64,000 nt of DNA, from contig NZ_SDLR01000003.1 of assembly GCF_004522215.1 (NCBI RefSeq), positions 62,001 through 126,000 of the forward strand, read 5' to 3'. Shown one piece after another: positions 45,048 to 53,286 of the stretch. Under the pieces are notes generated by a model. That model saw nothing but the letters and a program-made list of their open reading frames with translations, did no database searches and was not told the origin of the DNA. This stretch comes from Ammoniphilus sp. YIM 78166. Its GTDB lineage: Bacteria; Bacillota; Bacilli; Aneurinibacillales; RAOX-1. Position 1 is the first letter of the stretch; each line of letters begins with the position of its first letter. The position numbers and the translations under genes are program-made.

Positions 45048-45804
45048 GGTGACCAAGGAGTACCCAACAAGCTCGAGAAGAAAAGGCTGGTTTGGTCAGA
45101 AGACCCAAGTCCAGGCCGTAAATCGAGTCAACGTAACCATCCAAAAGGCGCAAACCTGGGGATTAGTCGGTGAAAGTGGTAGCGGAAAAAGCACGTTAGC
45201 GAAGCTGATTTTAAAGATTGAACCCTTAACCGCTGGCGAGATCTTCCTAAAAGGACAATGCCTATATGGGAAGAAAATGAAGGATCTCTTCATCTATAAG
45301 ACCATTCAACTGGTCCTACAAGATTCGTCCTCCTCCCTTCACCCGAAGTTGAGTATCAGGGAAATCCTGATGGACCCGATACGGAACTTTTTTCCAAAGC
45401 AAAAAGGAGAGTGGGAGGATAGGCTGTTAAAATGCCTGCAGCTCGTCGAGCTTGATCCAACCTTTTTATCTCGATATCCTCATCAATTAAGCGGCGGACA
45501 GAAGCAACGAGTGGCGATCGCCAGAGCACTGGCGGTTGGGCCGGAGTTCATTATCTTTGATGAATCCCTGGCTAGTTTAGATGAAGAGTCGCAACACTCC
45601 ATCCTCTCTTCCTTAAAGTCGATCCGAGAGGAAGAGCAGCTTACCTACCTCTTTATTACCCATGACCTCCAATCAGCTATGCAACTGTGTGACCAAATCG
45701 CGATTATGTATCAAGGTGAGCTGGTGGAAACGTTTAGTTGCTCGGAAGATGTGCGGACCTTGCAGCATCCTTATTCGCAGTTATTGTTTCAGGGTTTGGG
45801 CTAA
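45025..45804 (+). CDS. NikE/OppF-type ATPase
   Basis: Second ATP-binding subunit, 259 residues. Walker A is GESGSGKSTLAKLIL, the signature is LSGGQKQRVAIARAL, Walker B is FIIFDESLASLD and the switch is FITHD. AGGAGGAAGG supports ATG 45025 inside the end of the previous gene. It completes the five-gene importer. Confidence 0.93.
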   Translation: MNLLELREVTKEYPTSSRRKGWFGQKTQVQAVNRVNVTIQKAQTWGLVGESGSGKSTLAKLILKIEPLTAGEIFLKGQCLYGKKMKDLFIYKTIQLVLQDSSSSLHPKLSIREILMDPIRNFFPKQKGEWEDRLLKCLQLVELDPTFLSRYPHQLSGGQKQRVAIARALAVGPEFIIFDESLASLDEESQHSILSSLKSIREEEQLTYLFITHDLQSAMQLCDQIAIMYQGELVETFSCSEDVRTLQHPYSQLLFQGLG

Positions 45805-45926
45805 AGAGGAGCTATGTTCGTCTACAGCTGAGGCAAGGGACTTTCCTTCTATGAAGCAAGCATTGGGTGCTTTGTAATTAGTGGATGCAAAATTTGGACA
45901 AATGATCAGGATGGTGATTAGCCTTG

Positions 45927-47534
45927 ATGGTATATAAGCTCCTGGAAATAAATAAACTCCTGACGAAATCCCTTCAGTTGGAGGTGGTGCTCGAGACGTT
46001 AGTGAAGGCGGCGGTGGAGCTCATAGAGGTTTCCGATACCGTGATGCTTTATCTCTATGATTCGGAAGTTCAAGTGCTGAGACTTGCCGAGGGGGTAGGC
46101 ATCGATAAGAAGGTGATGCAGAACATTGCGTTTCAGCCTGGAGAATCCTTGACAGGCATCACGTTTTTGGCGAAGAGACCGATGCTGTATAGAACCCATG
46201 AAGATATTCAGAAAAGCATGACGGGCATGACCCCTCAGAACTACAGCTATTATATTCAAGGCGTTTACGAGCGGCAGGTGAGAAGTGCATTTTGCGTCCC
46301 TTTGCTGTATCAGGACAGTTGTTTAGGCGTGCTTGCTGTAGACAATTTTGAGAATGAAGGGTACTTTACCGAGGAGGATATTCGGGTCATTGAGGTGATT
46401 GCTGATCAGAGTGCCATTGCGATCGTGAATTCCAGGCTGGTGCAGAACTTGAAAGAAAAAAATGCCCAGCTAAGCAGTTCTTTAGACATTCATCAGAAGT
46501 TCACGCAAATCATACTGGAGGGCGGCGGGGTCGAGCCGATCCTCACCTTGCTCGGCCGCATCCTGCGGACCAAGGTGAGCTACAAGGAGGCCATGCAACA
46601 AAACGATATTCTTCATATTTTCCCGATCATTCGGGAACGAGAAAACTTCGGCTACCTTCACCTTCAGCAGCGGAAGATTACCTCCCTTTCTTCTATTGAA
46701 CGGAGCGCGATCGAACATGCAGCAACCGCGCTCGTCCTGTTTATGATGAAGGAAAACGCCCTCTATGAAAAAGAGCTTCACCTCCGCGGAGAGCTGTTTC
46801 ATCAGATGACGAAAGGATCGGCCTCCTCCCTCGGACAGCTGAAGCAGATGGCACGGCAACTGCAGTGGGATCCTTTGGGGGAACTGCAATGTCTGGTCAT
46901 GGAGGGGCGAAAGGAGACATTATGGAGGTCAGAGAATATCCGCGGCAAAGAAACCTTTGTCCGTTCGATCGAGTCTCTGAGTCGAGGGCTGCATGAGAGT
47001 AGCCTTGTTTTTCCGGTGGGCTATCAGATTGTTATTCTTATGTCGGTGGGAAAGGAAGAAACGATGCGTCAGCTCTACGAAACCATTGACCGGCACTGGG
47101 GGCATTTGAAGGATATCGTATATGGCTTAGGCAGGAGAAGTTCCTTGAGCCACGTGGGCAACTCCTATGAAGAAGCCTTGGATGCCGTCCGTTACGCAAA
47201 AGCCCGCAAGGACCTTCAGTTTGTCAGCTACTCTAAGCTGGGAGCAGAACGACTCTGGCAAAATCTTGACCCTACCGTACTTGAACATTTTGTAGAGGAT
47301 AAATTAGGTCCTCTGTTTCAGGCAGGGGAAGAGTATTATGAGACGTTAACGATGCTCATCGATTGCAACAAGAACCATAAGCTGACCGCGCAGCGGCTTC
47401 ATATTCACCCGAACACGTTGTATTATCGCGTGAAAAAAATCGAGCAGACCCTAGGGATTTCCATAGACCAAGACATGGACTGGCTCAACCTTGTCCTTGC
47501 TTATCGTATGCATGTGTCTACCCACAAAAAATAG
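45927..47534 (+). CDS. GAF-domain PucR/CdaR-type transcriptional regulator
   Basis: Cytoplasmic regulator of 535 residues. The N-terminal GAF domain (about 5-175) includes FCVPLLYQDSCLGVLAVDNF and ADQSAIAIVNSRL. A middle region of about 180-400 resembles the GGDEF-related CdaR domain. The C-terminal PucR helix-turn-helix reads RLHIHPNTLYYRVKKIEQ. ATG 45927 is preferred to TTG 45924. It lies just ahead of the aldehyde dehydrogenase operon, which it probably controls in response to a small carboxylate or similar ligand. Confidence 0.88.
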   Translation: MVYKLLEINKLLTKSLQLEVVLETLVKAAVELIEVSDTVMLYLYDSEVQVLRLAEGVGIDKKVMQNIAFQPGESLTGITFLAKRPMLYRTHEDIQKSMTGMTPQNYSYYIQGVYERQVRSAFCVPLLYQDSCLGVLAVDNFENEGYFTEEDIRVIEVIADQSAIAIVNSRLVQNLKEKNAQLSSSLDIHQKFTQIILEGGGVEPILTLLGRILRTKVSYKEAMQQNDILHIFPIIRERENFGYLHLQQRKITSLSSIERSAIEHAATALVLFMMKENALYEKELHLRGELFHQMTKGSASSLGQLKQMARQLQWDPLGELQCLVMEGRKETLWRSENIRGKETFVRSIESLSRGLHESSLVFPVGYQIVILMSVGKEETMRQLYETIDRHWGHLKDIVYGLGRRSSLSHVGNSYEEALDAVRYAKARKDLQFVSYSKLGAERLWQNLDPTVLEHFVEDKLGPLFQAGEEYYETLTMLIDCNKNHKLTAQRLHIHPNTLYYRVKKIEQTLGISIDQDMDWLNLVLAYRMHVSTHKK

Positions 47535-47557
47535 GTGAAAACCTTGTGGGTAGACAC
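47514..47557 (+). terminator. 14-bp perfect stem-loop at the end of the regulator gene
   Basis: GTGTCTACCCACAA (47514-47527) and TTGTGGGTAGACAC (47544-47557) are perfect complements. The regulator's last codons lie in the left arm and its stop in the loop. Because no T run follows, it may be a weak terminator, or an operator or RNA element for the dehydrogenase gene that starts 62 bases later. Confidence 0.55.
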
Positions 47558-47618
47558 ATTCTTTATTATATTCAGAAGATTTATAATGATATAAAATATA
47601 ATGAGGAGGACAAACATC

Positions 47619-49076
47619 ATGAGTGTACCAGCCATGTATCACAATTATATTGGGGGCCAATGGATTCCCAGCCTGAGTGGGGAAGTCTACCCCAGTATCA
47701 ATCCTGCCAAGGTAGAGGAGGTGTTAGGTTATTTTCAGAAATCCAACGAGGAGGACGTGAAGCATGCGATTGCGGCTGCGAGAGAAGCGTTCCCCGCATG
47801 GTCGCAGACTCCGGCACCTCAACGGGGAGAGATTTTGTTCCAGCTGATTGTTCACCTCGAGAAGGAAAAGGAAGAGCTCGCCCATATCCTAACTAAGGAG
47901 GTCGGGAAGTCCTTACGCGAGGCACGCGGGGAAGTGAATAAGACCATTCAAGCCATGAAGCAGTTTAGCGGGGAAGCGACACGCTTGACGGGAGAAACGG
48001 TGCCATCGTTTGATGCGGAGATCTTTGCTTATACTGTTCGGGAGCCGTTAGGCGTGGTGGGAGTCATTGCTCCTTACAACTTTCCTTTGGGAATTGGGGT
48101 CTGGAAGATCGCTCCTGCCTTGATTGCGGGAAACACAGTCGTCTTTAAGCCTGCCAGCCATACCTCCCTCATCAGTGTGAAGATTATGGAGCTGTTTGAA
48201 AAGTCAGGCGTTCCGGCTGGCGTGCTGAATATGGTAACGGGACCCGGCTCGGTGGTCGGTCGCGTGTTCGGGGAGGATCCTGAGGTCAAGGCGGTTTCCT
48301 TCACCGGCTCGACGGACGTGGGCGTCCAGCTGGGCAAAGCCGTCCAGGCTCGCGGCGGAAAAATGCAAGCAGAAATGGGAGGGAAGAATCCCGCGATTAT
48401 TTTGGAGGATGCGGACCTGGATTATGCTTTAGACAGCATTGTGGTCAGCGGTTTTCTGGATAATGGCCAGCGCTGTACGGGAACCAGTCGCCTCATCGTC
48501 CTAAAGTCAATGGCCTCTACGATTATTCCAAAGCTGGTGGAGAAGGCCAAAGCTCTGAAAATCGGCAATGGCTTGGAACCGGGCGTGGATAACGGTCCTG
48601 TCGTGGACGAGGGACAGCTCCAGACGTATCTGCACTATGTCAAAACCGCCAAAGAAGAAGGGGCCGTCCTAGAGTGCGGCGGGGAGCGCTTGACGGAGGG
48701 CGAGCTGGCTCATGGCTACTTCGTCTTGCCTACGGTATTCAGTAAGGTCACTCCGGAGATGACCATTTTTAAGGAAGAGATTTTTGGCCCCGTGATTGGC
48801 GTGCTGGAGGTGGATAGCTACGAGGAGGCCATTGCGCTGGCGAATCAAAATGAATTTGGTTTGTCCTCTACGATCTATACGAATGACTTGAAGAAGGCCT
48901 TTCATTTCGTTCGTCACATTCAATCCGGCGTCACGCATGTCAACCTTCCGTCCACCTACTTCGAGAATCAATTCCCGTTCGGGGGGAAAAAGGATTCTAG
49001 TATCGGCCCTCGTGAACAAGGCAGTACGGCACTTGATTTCTGGACGGAGATTAAAACCGTCTACATGAAGCCATAA
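47619..49076 (+). CDS. Aldehyde dehydrogenase (NAD(P)-dependent)
   Basis: Cytoplasmic aldehyde dehydrogenase, 485 residues. The catalytic cysteine is in NGQRCTGTSR, the general-base glutamate in EMGGKNPAI and the nucleotide-binding segment in FTGSTDVGVQLG. By eye it is closest to alpha-ketoglutarate-semialdehyde or succinate-semialdehyde-type enzymes. AGGAGG at 47603-47608 makes ATG 47619 the start. With the beta-hydroxyacid dehydrogenase and membrane genes downstream it forms an operon that would oxidise an aldehyde derived from an imported acid. Confidence 0.93.
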   Translation: MSVPAMYHNYIGGQWIPSLSGEVYPSINPAKVEEVLGYFQKSNEEDVKHAIAAAREAFPAWSQTPAPQRGEILFQLIVHLEKEKEELAHILTKEVGKSLREARGEVNKTIQAMKQFSGEATRLTGETVPSFDAEIFAYTVREPLGVVGVIAPYNFPLGIGVWKIAPALIAGNTVVFKPASHTSLISVKIMELFEKSGVPAGVLNMVTGPGSVVGRVFGEDPEVKAVSFTGSTDVGVQLGKAVQARGGKMQAEMGGKNPAIILEDADLDYALDSIVVSGFLDNGQRCTGTSRLIVLKSMASTIIPKLVEKAKALKIGNGLEPGVDNGPVVDEGQLQTYLHYVKTAKEEGAVLECGGERLTEGELAHGYFVLPTVFSKVTPEMTIFKEEIFGPVIGVLEVDSYEEAIALANQNEFGLSSTIYTNDLKKAFHFVRHIQSGVTHVNLPSTYFENQFPFGGKKDSSIGPREQGSTALDFWTEIKTVYMKP

Positions 49077-49096
49077 TGGAAGGAGGGAAGGTGCAA

Positions 49097-49990
49097 ATGA
49101 AGAAAGTAGGGGTTATTGGCTGCGGAGCCATGGGAAGAGGCATGGTCAAAAACCTGGTTCAGCAGGGGTATGAAGTTCACGTTTATGATGTCGATAAAGC
49201 TTGTGTGAGTGCAGCGGCGGCTTTTGGGGCGACCGCAGCGATGACGGTGGCCGAGCTTGGAGGGGCGGTGCAGGTGGTACTCACCTCGCTTCCTACTTCA
49301 GCCATCCTCATGGAAACCCTTGCCGGAGAGGAGGGCGTTCTGTCCACTTTAGAGCCCGGATCCTTCATCCTGGACATGGGCACCACGGACGTGGATGTGA
49401 CGCGGAAGCTGTACGAAAAGGCATTAGCCGCAAACGTGGGGTTCTTGGATTGTCCGGTTAGCGGTGGTCCGCAGGGGGCCGACCAGGGAACCCTGACGAT
49501 CATGGCGGGAGGCGATGAAGCTGCCTTTGCCCAAGTGCTCCCGGTGCTAGAAGCGATAGGGCAGGAGATCCTCTACATCGGCCAGTCCGGTTCGGGCCAA
49601 GTGGTCAAGCTTTGCAATAACATGGTAGTGGCAGGCATTAATGTGCTGTTGAGCGAGGCTTTTCTAACGGGTGTAAAAGCGGGAGTACCGGTGGAGACGA
49701 TCGCCGAGGTGATGCAGAAGGGATCAGGGCAGAGCAAGGTGCTTTCGGTATTTGGACCGAATTTGCTTCAGGGCTCCTATGATCGAGTGATTTTTATGCT
49801 CAACCATATGGCGAAGGATGTAGATTTATACATGCAGCTAGCCAAGGGCGGAGGGGTTCCTTCTTTTATGGGCTCGCTCGTCCAGCAACTGTTTGAGCTG
49901 GCGAAGCAGCAAGGGAAGGGAACGATGGACACAACGGCTGTAGGTCAGATGCTTGAGGAGCTAGCGAAGCAAAAAATTGCTGCCCATTAA
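49097..49990 (+). CDS. Beta-hydroxyacid dehydrogenase (GarR/3-hydroxyisobutyrate type)
   Basis: NAD(P)-dependent dehydrogenase of 297 residues. GVIGCGAMGRGM binds the nucleotide, DCPVSGGPQGA is the substrate loop and SGSGQVVKLCNNMVVAG holds the catalytic lysine. GGAGGG at 49083-49088 sets ATG 49097. It belongs to the same operon as the aldehyde dehydrogenase 20 bases upstream; the pair could interconvert a semialdehyde with a hydroxyacid and an acid. It is a distant relative of 17256-18158. Confidence 0.92.
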   Translation: MKKVGVIGCGAMGRGMVKNLVQQGYEVHVYDVDKACVSAAAAFGATAAMTVAELGGAVQVVLTSLPTSAILMETLAGEEGVLSTLEPGSFILDMGTTDVDVTRKLYEKALAANVGFLDCPVSGGPQGADQGTLTIMAGGDEAAFAQVLPVLEAIGQEILYIGQSGSGQVVKLCNNMVVAGINVLLSEAFLTGVKAGVPVETIAEVMQKGSGQSKVLSVFGPNLLQGSYDRVIFMLNHMAKDVDLYMQLAKGGGVPSFMGSLVQQLFELAKQQGKGTMDTTAVGQMLEELAKQKIAAH

Positions 49991-50018
49991 AAATGGATGA
50001 AACTCGGGAGGGATGAAC

Positions 50019-50855
50019 ATGTCGGAGCAACATAGAAACCTTTGGAAGGATTGGCGTTTGCACGCAATTGTTCTGTTTGTGGTTTTGCTTACGGAGTGGA
50101 TAGGCACGCATCGGTTCACGGTTGGGCCGGGCGTGATTTTGCTGCTGCCGATGCTCTATGCGATCATCATAGGCTTAGGCCTCTACTTTACTCCTTTAAT
50201 CAAGGAGAAGCAGTCGGCTAACGCAGAGCCGCTGATTGTATTAGGGGTGACGCTGCTAATTGCCAAGATTGGCGTGATCATAGGACCCTCCTTGCCCAAG
50301 GTCATCGCAGCAGGCCCGGCCTTGTTTCTTCAGGAGTTTGGGAACCTGGGTACGATCCTAATCGCACTTCCGGTAGCTGTGGCTCTAGGCTTGAAGCGGG
50401 AGGCCGTAGGGATGACCCACTCGATTGCCCGCGAACCGAATGTCGGATTGATCGTGGATAAATACGGGTTCAATTCGCCAGAGGGCCGGGGCGTTATGGC
50501 CATTTATATTTTCGGGACGGTGTTTGGTGCGGTATTCATGGGGCTCATCTCTGGTTTTTTGGCGACCCTTACCCCGCTTCATCCCTTATCCTTCGCCATG
50601 GCCTCCGGCGTCGGAAGCGGCAGTATGATGGCGGCGGCCAGCGGGTCGCTAATAGCAGCGTTCCCCGAACTGGAGAAGGATATTATTGCCTTTGCCGGGG
50701 CGAGTAATCTCCTTTCTTTGACCACCGGGTTGTATATGAGTATCTTCATCGGCTTGCCCCTAACGGAAAAGCTGTATGAATGGCTAGCGAAGTACCGGAA
50801 GTCCCCCGAGCCGGAGGCTGGATCTAATTCCAATCATGACAAGAGGGAGGTGTAG
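50019..50855 (+). CDS. DUF3100-like integral membrane protein
   Basis: Polytopic membrane protein of 278 residues with about eight helices; segments such as VGPGVILLLPMLYAIIIGLG and FAMASGVGSGSMMAAASGSL are glycine-rich, as in transporters. I assign it to DUF3100 from memory of the family; no function is known. GGGAGGG favours ATG 50019 over ATG 50013. It is followed after three bases by a second small membrane protein, so the two probably make one complex. In this operon it is the best candidate for the substrate or product carrier. Confidence 0.7.
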   Translation: MSEQHRNLWKDWRLHAIVLFVVLLTEWIGTHRFTVGPGVILLLPMLYAIIIGLGLYFTPLIKEKQSANAEPLIVLGVTLLIAKIGVIIGPSLPKVIAAGPALFLQEFGNLGTILIALPVAVALGLKREAVGMTHSIAREPNVGLIVDKYGFNSPEGRGVMAIYIFGTVFGAVFMGLISGFLATLTPLHPLSFAMASGVGSGSMMAAASGSLIAAFPELEKDIIAFAGASNLLSLTTGLYMSIFIGLPLTEKLYEWLAKYRKSPEPEAGSNSNHDKREV

Positions 50856-50858
50856 CGG

Positions 50859-51311
50859 ATGATTCAAAACATTCAAGAATGGGTCTTGGTGCTCCTGATC
50901 TTCGGTATCACCGCATTACTGGGAAATTGGATTGGCTATGATGTGTTGCCCCTAGAAGCTATACCAGGCATGATTGTCCTTATCCTTATTTGTTTAGCGG
51001 GGCTTATCCTTCAGAAGCTTCTTCCCTTTAGCATGCCAAGTGTCGCCTACATTGGCATTATCGGGATTCTCGTGTCCATGCCTTGGATGCCCGGCGCCGC
51101 TCTCGTCGATCAGTGGACGACGAAAGTGAACTTATTGGCTTTAGCCACCCCGATCCTGGCCTACGCGGGTATTGCGATCGGGAGATCCTGGGCTGATTTC
51201 AGAAAGTTAGGATGGAAAAGCTTGGTGGTTGCCGTCTGTGTCTTCGTTGGCACCTTTCTCGGGTCAGCCATCATCGCCGAAATTATTTTAAGGATACAGG
51301 GGATTATTTGA
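50859..51311 (+). CDS. Small integral membrane protein, partner of the DUF3100-like protein
   Basis: 150 residues with four to five membrane helices: residues about 8-25, 32-52, 61-77, 92-108 and 122-145. No family recognised. GGGAGG supports ATG 50859. Its tight coupling (three bases) to the DUF3100-like gene suggests a two-subunit transporter. The DNA of its last ~90 bases and the following sequence recurs as a degraded copy at 61604-61729. Confidence 0.7.
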   Translation: MIQNIQEWVLVLLIFGITALLGNWIGYDVLPLEAIPGMIVLILICLAGLILQKLLPFSMPSVAYIGIIGILVSMPWMPGAALVDQWTTKVNLLALATPILAYAGIAIGRSWADFRKLGWKSLVVAVCVFVGTFLGSAIIAEIILRIQGII

Positions 51312-51356
51312 TAGAGTTTAGAATCCTTTGCAAGGGTGTCTTAGGTGAACCTGATG
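51224..51356 (+). repeat. Segment duplicated at 61604-61729
   Basis: The end of the small membrane gene and about 45 bases beyond it (including TTGATAGAGTTTAG and CTTTGCAAGGGTGTCTTAGG) reappear at 61604-61729 with small changes and deletions. There the segment is joined directly to the leader of the second SDR gene. Confidence 0.85.
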
Positions 51357-51370
51357 TTGGTGCAGGTTCA
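51346..51370 (+). terminator. Stem-loop after the membrane-protein operon
   Basis: TGAACCTG and CAGGTTCA form a perfect 8-bp stem with a 9-base loop, 35 bases after the stop. No T run follows directly; a second weaker hairpin with TTTTT (AGAGC/GCTCT, 51440-51473) lies 70 bases further and may be the actual terminator. Confidence 0.45.
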
Positions 51371-51383
51371 TACGGGCATCCTT

Positions 51384-51412
51384 TCTTCGGGTATACCCTC
51401 GCAGGTAGGGGA
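51384..51412 (+). repeat. Dispersed short motif, copy 2 of 4
   Basis: TTCTTCGGGTATACCCTCGC followed by AGGTAGGGGAC. Related copies are at 20252-20282, 56137-56165 and 59006-59034, all intergenic, all with the pattern GGATACC-CCT-A-GT-GG. Confidence 0.55.
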
Positions 51413-51710
51413 CTACAAGGATCTCCAGCCCATAAAGGGAGAGCAAAGCAAGTACGTTTGGAGCGCTCTTTTTCAAAGACCTTTTACAGTTGTATGACGA
51501 TATCCTTCCCGCAAAGCAGCCCGTGCTTTACCTCATCACTTATATCAGCGTATTATCTGTCCCCCCTCCAAAGGCGCACCCCTCGGATTTAACTTTCTTT
51601 CGTCATGATTCCTCTTGCCCAAAAGTATTCACGCCCGCTCCTTGCATCCTCATTTGTCATAACATAAACCAAAAGTGTGATCACTTTAATAGTCATGGAG
51701 GAATATCCGT

Positions 51711-52625
51711 GTGGAAATTACGGTAGGTCATTTGAATCCGGTGGACTCCGCTTATCAGCGGGGCTCGTTGGTCTTTAAGAGAGCAGTGGAAAGCTTCTCA
51801 AAGGGTCGTGTTCAAGTTCGCGTCCTTCCTCGCTTGAACGTAAGCGGTGGACAATTGATCGAAGCGGTGCGGGCAGGAAAACTCGATATAGGCGTAACGG
51901 CCTCCGGGCCCATTGGAGAGCTTGTTCCGGAGACAAATGCCTTTGATTTTCCCTATCTATTTAAAAGTCGTAAGCACGCTTATAAGGTACTGGATGGAGA
52001 GATTGGGAACGAGGTCAGCCGAGCGATCAGGAAGATCGGATTGAGAAATTTGGCTTGGAGGGAAAATGGCTTTCGTAATATTACAACGACAAGAAAGCCG
52101 ATCCGTAAACCCCGTGACCTGAAGGGGCTGAAGTTTAGGACCTTGGATAATCCTATCTATCAGACCTTGTTTAGGCTATGGGGTACCGAACTTTCTTCCA
52201 TTCCGTTTCCCGCCCTCTATGCTGCACTCAAAAATGGGAGGGTACACGGCCAGGAAAACCCGCTGGGATTCATCATCCCCAACCGGTTTTACGAGGTGCA
52301 GCGGTATTTAACGCTGACGGGGCACACGTACAGCCCTGCTTTGTTTGTCATGAATGCTTCGAGATACGAACGTTTACCCGTTCCACTAAGGAAAATCATT
52401 CTGCAAGCCGCAAAGCTTGCTCGTGATTACGAAAGGAACTACTTGAGAAAAAATCAAATGGGCTTCTTGCGGACCGCCCAAAAGGGCGGGATGTGCATCT
52501 TGACCAAGAAAGACATTGATCTTTCGGCTTTCGTTCGTACTTCCAGGGAGGTATATGCCAGACTCGGAAAACCGTACAAAGAGATTCACCGGAGAATTCG
52601 CTTACTTTCCCCTCGCGTTCCATGA
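51711..52625 (+). CDS. TRAP DctP-family binding protein without signal peptide
   Basis: 304 residues that cover almost the whole DctP fold. Family landmarks are EITVGHLNPVDSAYQRGSLV at the very N-terminus, GLKFRTLDNPIYQTLFRLWG with the ligand-binding arginine, and PFPALYAALKNGRVHGQENP. GTG 51711 has GGAGGA seven bases upstream, so translation begins directly at the mature fold: no signal peptide, no lipobox. No TRAP membrane genes (DctQ, DctM) are near. Arginine is about 11 percent by my count. It should therefore be a cytoplasmic or spore-packaged ligand-binding protein rather than a transporter part; the ligand would be an organic acid by family habit. The 3' end overlaps the pseudogene on the other strand by 24 bases. 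Confidence 0.85.
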   Translation: MEITVGHLNPVDSAYQRGSLVFKRAVESFSKGRVQVRVLPRLNVSGGQLIEAVRAGKLDIGVTASGPIGELVPETNAFDFPYLFKSRKHAYKVLDGEIGNEVSRAIRKIGLRNLAWRENGFRNITTTRKPIRKPRDLKGLKFRTLDNPIYQTLFRLWGTELSSIPFPALYAALKNGRVHGQENPLGFIIPNRFYEVQRYLTLTGHTYSPALFVMNASRYERLPVPLRKIILQAAKLARDYERNYLRKNQMGFLRTAQKGGMCILTKKDIDLSAFVRTSREVYARLGKPYKEIHRRIRLLSPRVP

Positions 52626-53207
52626 AGGAGCCGGCCAGATGACCTGGGTTTCCGCCAGCGCGGGAGGCCAGATGATCCGGTATTGCTGGTTCAATAGCTG
52701 AACCAGCAGACCATTCGCCCATTCGTTTTGGCCCGACTCATTGAATCGGACTCCCCTCCAAGGCATGATAAGCTGAGATCCAGGAAGTCTAGTCTGCCTT
52801 AGTGCCCGACGAATAGACTCGGGAGCTGTGCTATCTGCTCGATAGATGGCATCCGCCAGGACGATCATACCCGTGAAACTCCTGGCATTCGTTTCATTCA
52901 TATCCTCGCCAAAGAGATCACGGTACTGCTGATTGATGGCCTTCACCCACACCCACTTGCCTAATCAGTTGCTTTGCTGCTTTTTCCCCTGTTGCCGGAT
53001 CGCCCTTCGAGTCTCTCCACACAAGTCGAATTCTCCGTTTTCCCAGTAGGGGTAATCTATACGTTTGATGTAAGCGATGCACGGCTAATTCTAATGCTTG
53101 CCGAATACTCCTGCCGACGGGTGCATGCTCCCCGCTTAAGGGATAGATGGCGCCAACTACGATATCATTGCGTTTGCTGAATTCGATTTTTTTCGCCCCT
53201 CTTTCAT
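52602..53207 (-). pseudogene. Decayed LivK-type (Peripla_BP_6) binding protein without signal peptide
   Basis: Two ends of a branched-chain amino-acid-type binding protein. The N-terminal part (frame to about 52954) reads NDIVVGAIYPLSGEHAPVG and LVWRDSKGDPATGEKAAKQL, the family start, with no signal peptide before it. The C-terminal part (52952 to 52602) reads FTGMIVLADAIYRADSTAPE and IRRALRQTRLPGSQLI, the family end. The middle (about half of a ~380-residue protein) is missing, joined at about 52953 in a different frame. In addition the ATG at 53207 (behind AGGGAT) is out of frame by one base at a run of seven A/T (53187-53193). It is arginine-rich like its neighbours. A 10-bp inverted repeat lies at 52684-52708. 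Confidence 0.82.
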
Positions 53208-53286
53208 AACTTCATCCCTGCCTATTGTATGAGTATAGGAATCAATATGACGCAACCGATAATAAACAGAAGGAGATGGATTAACT

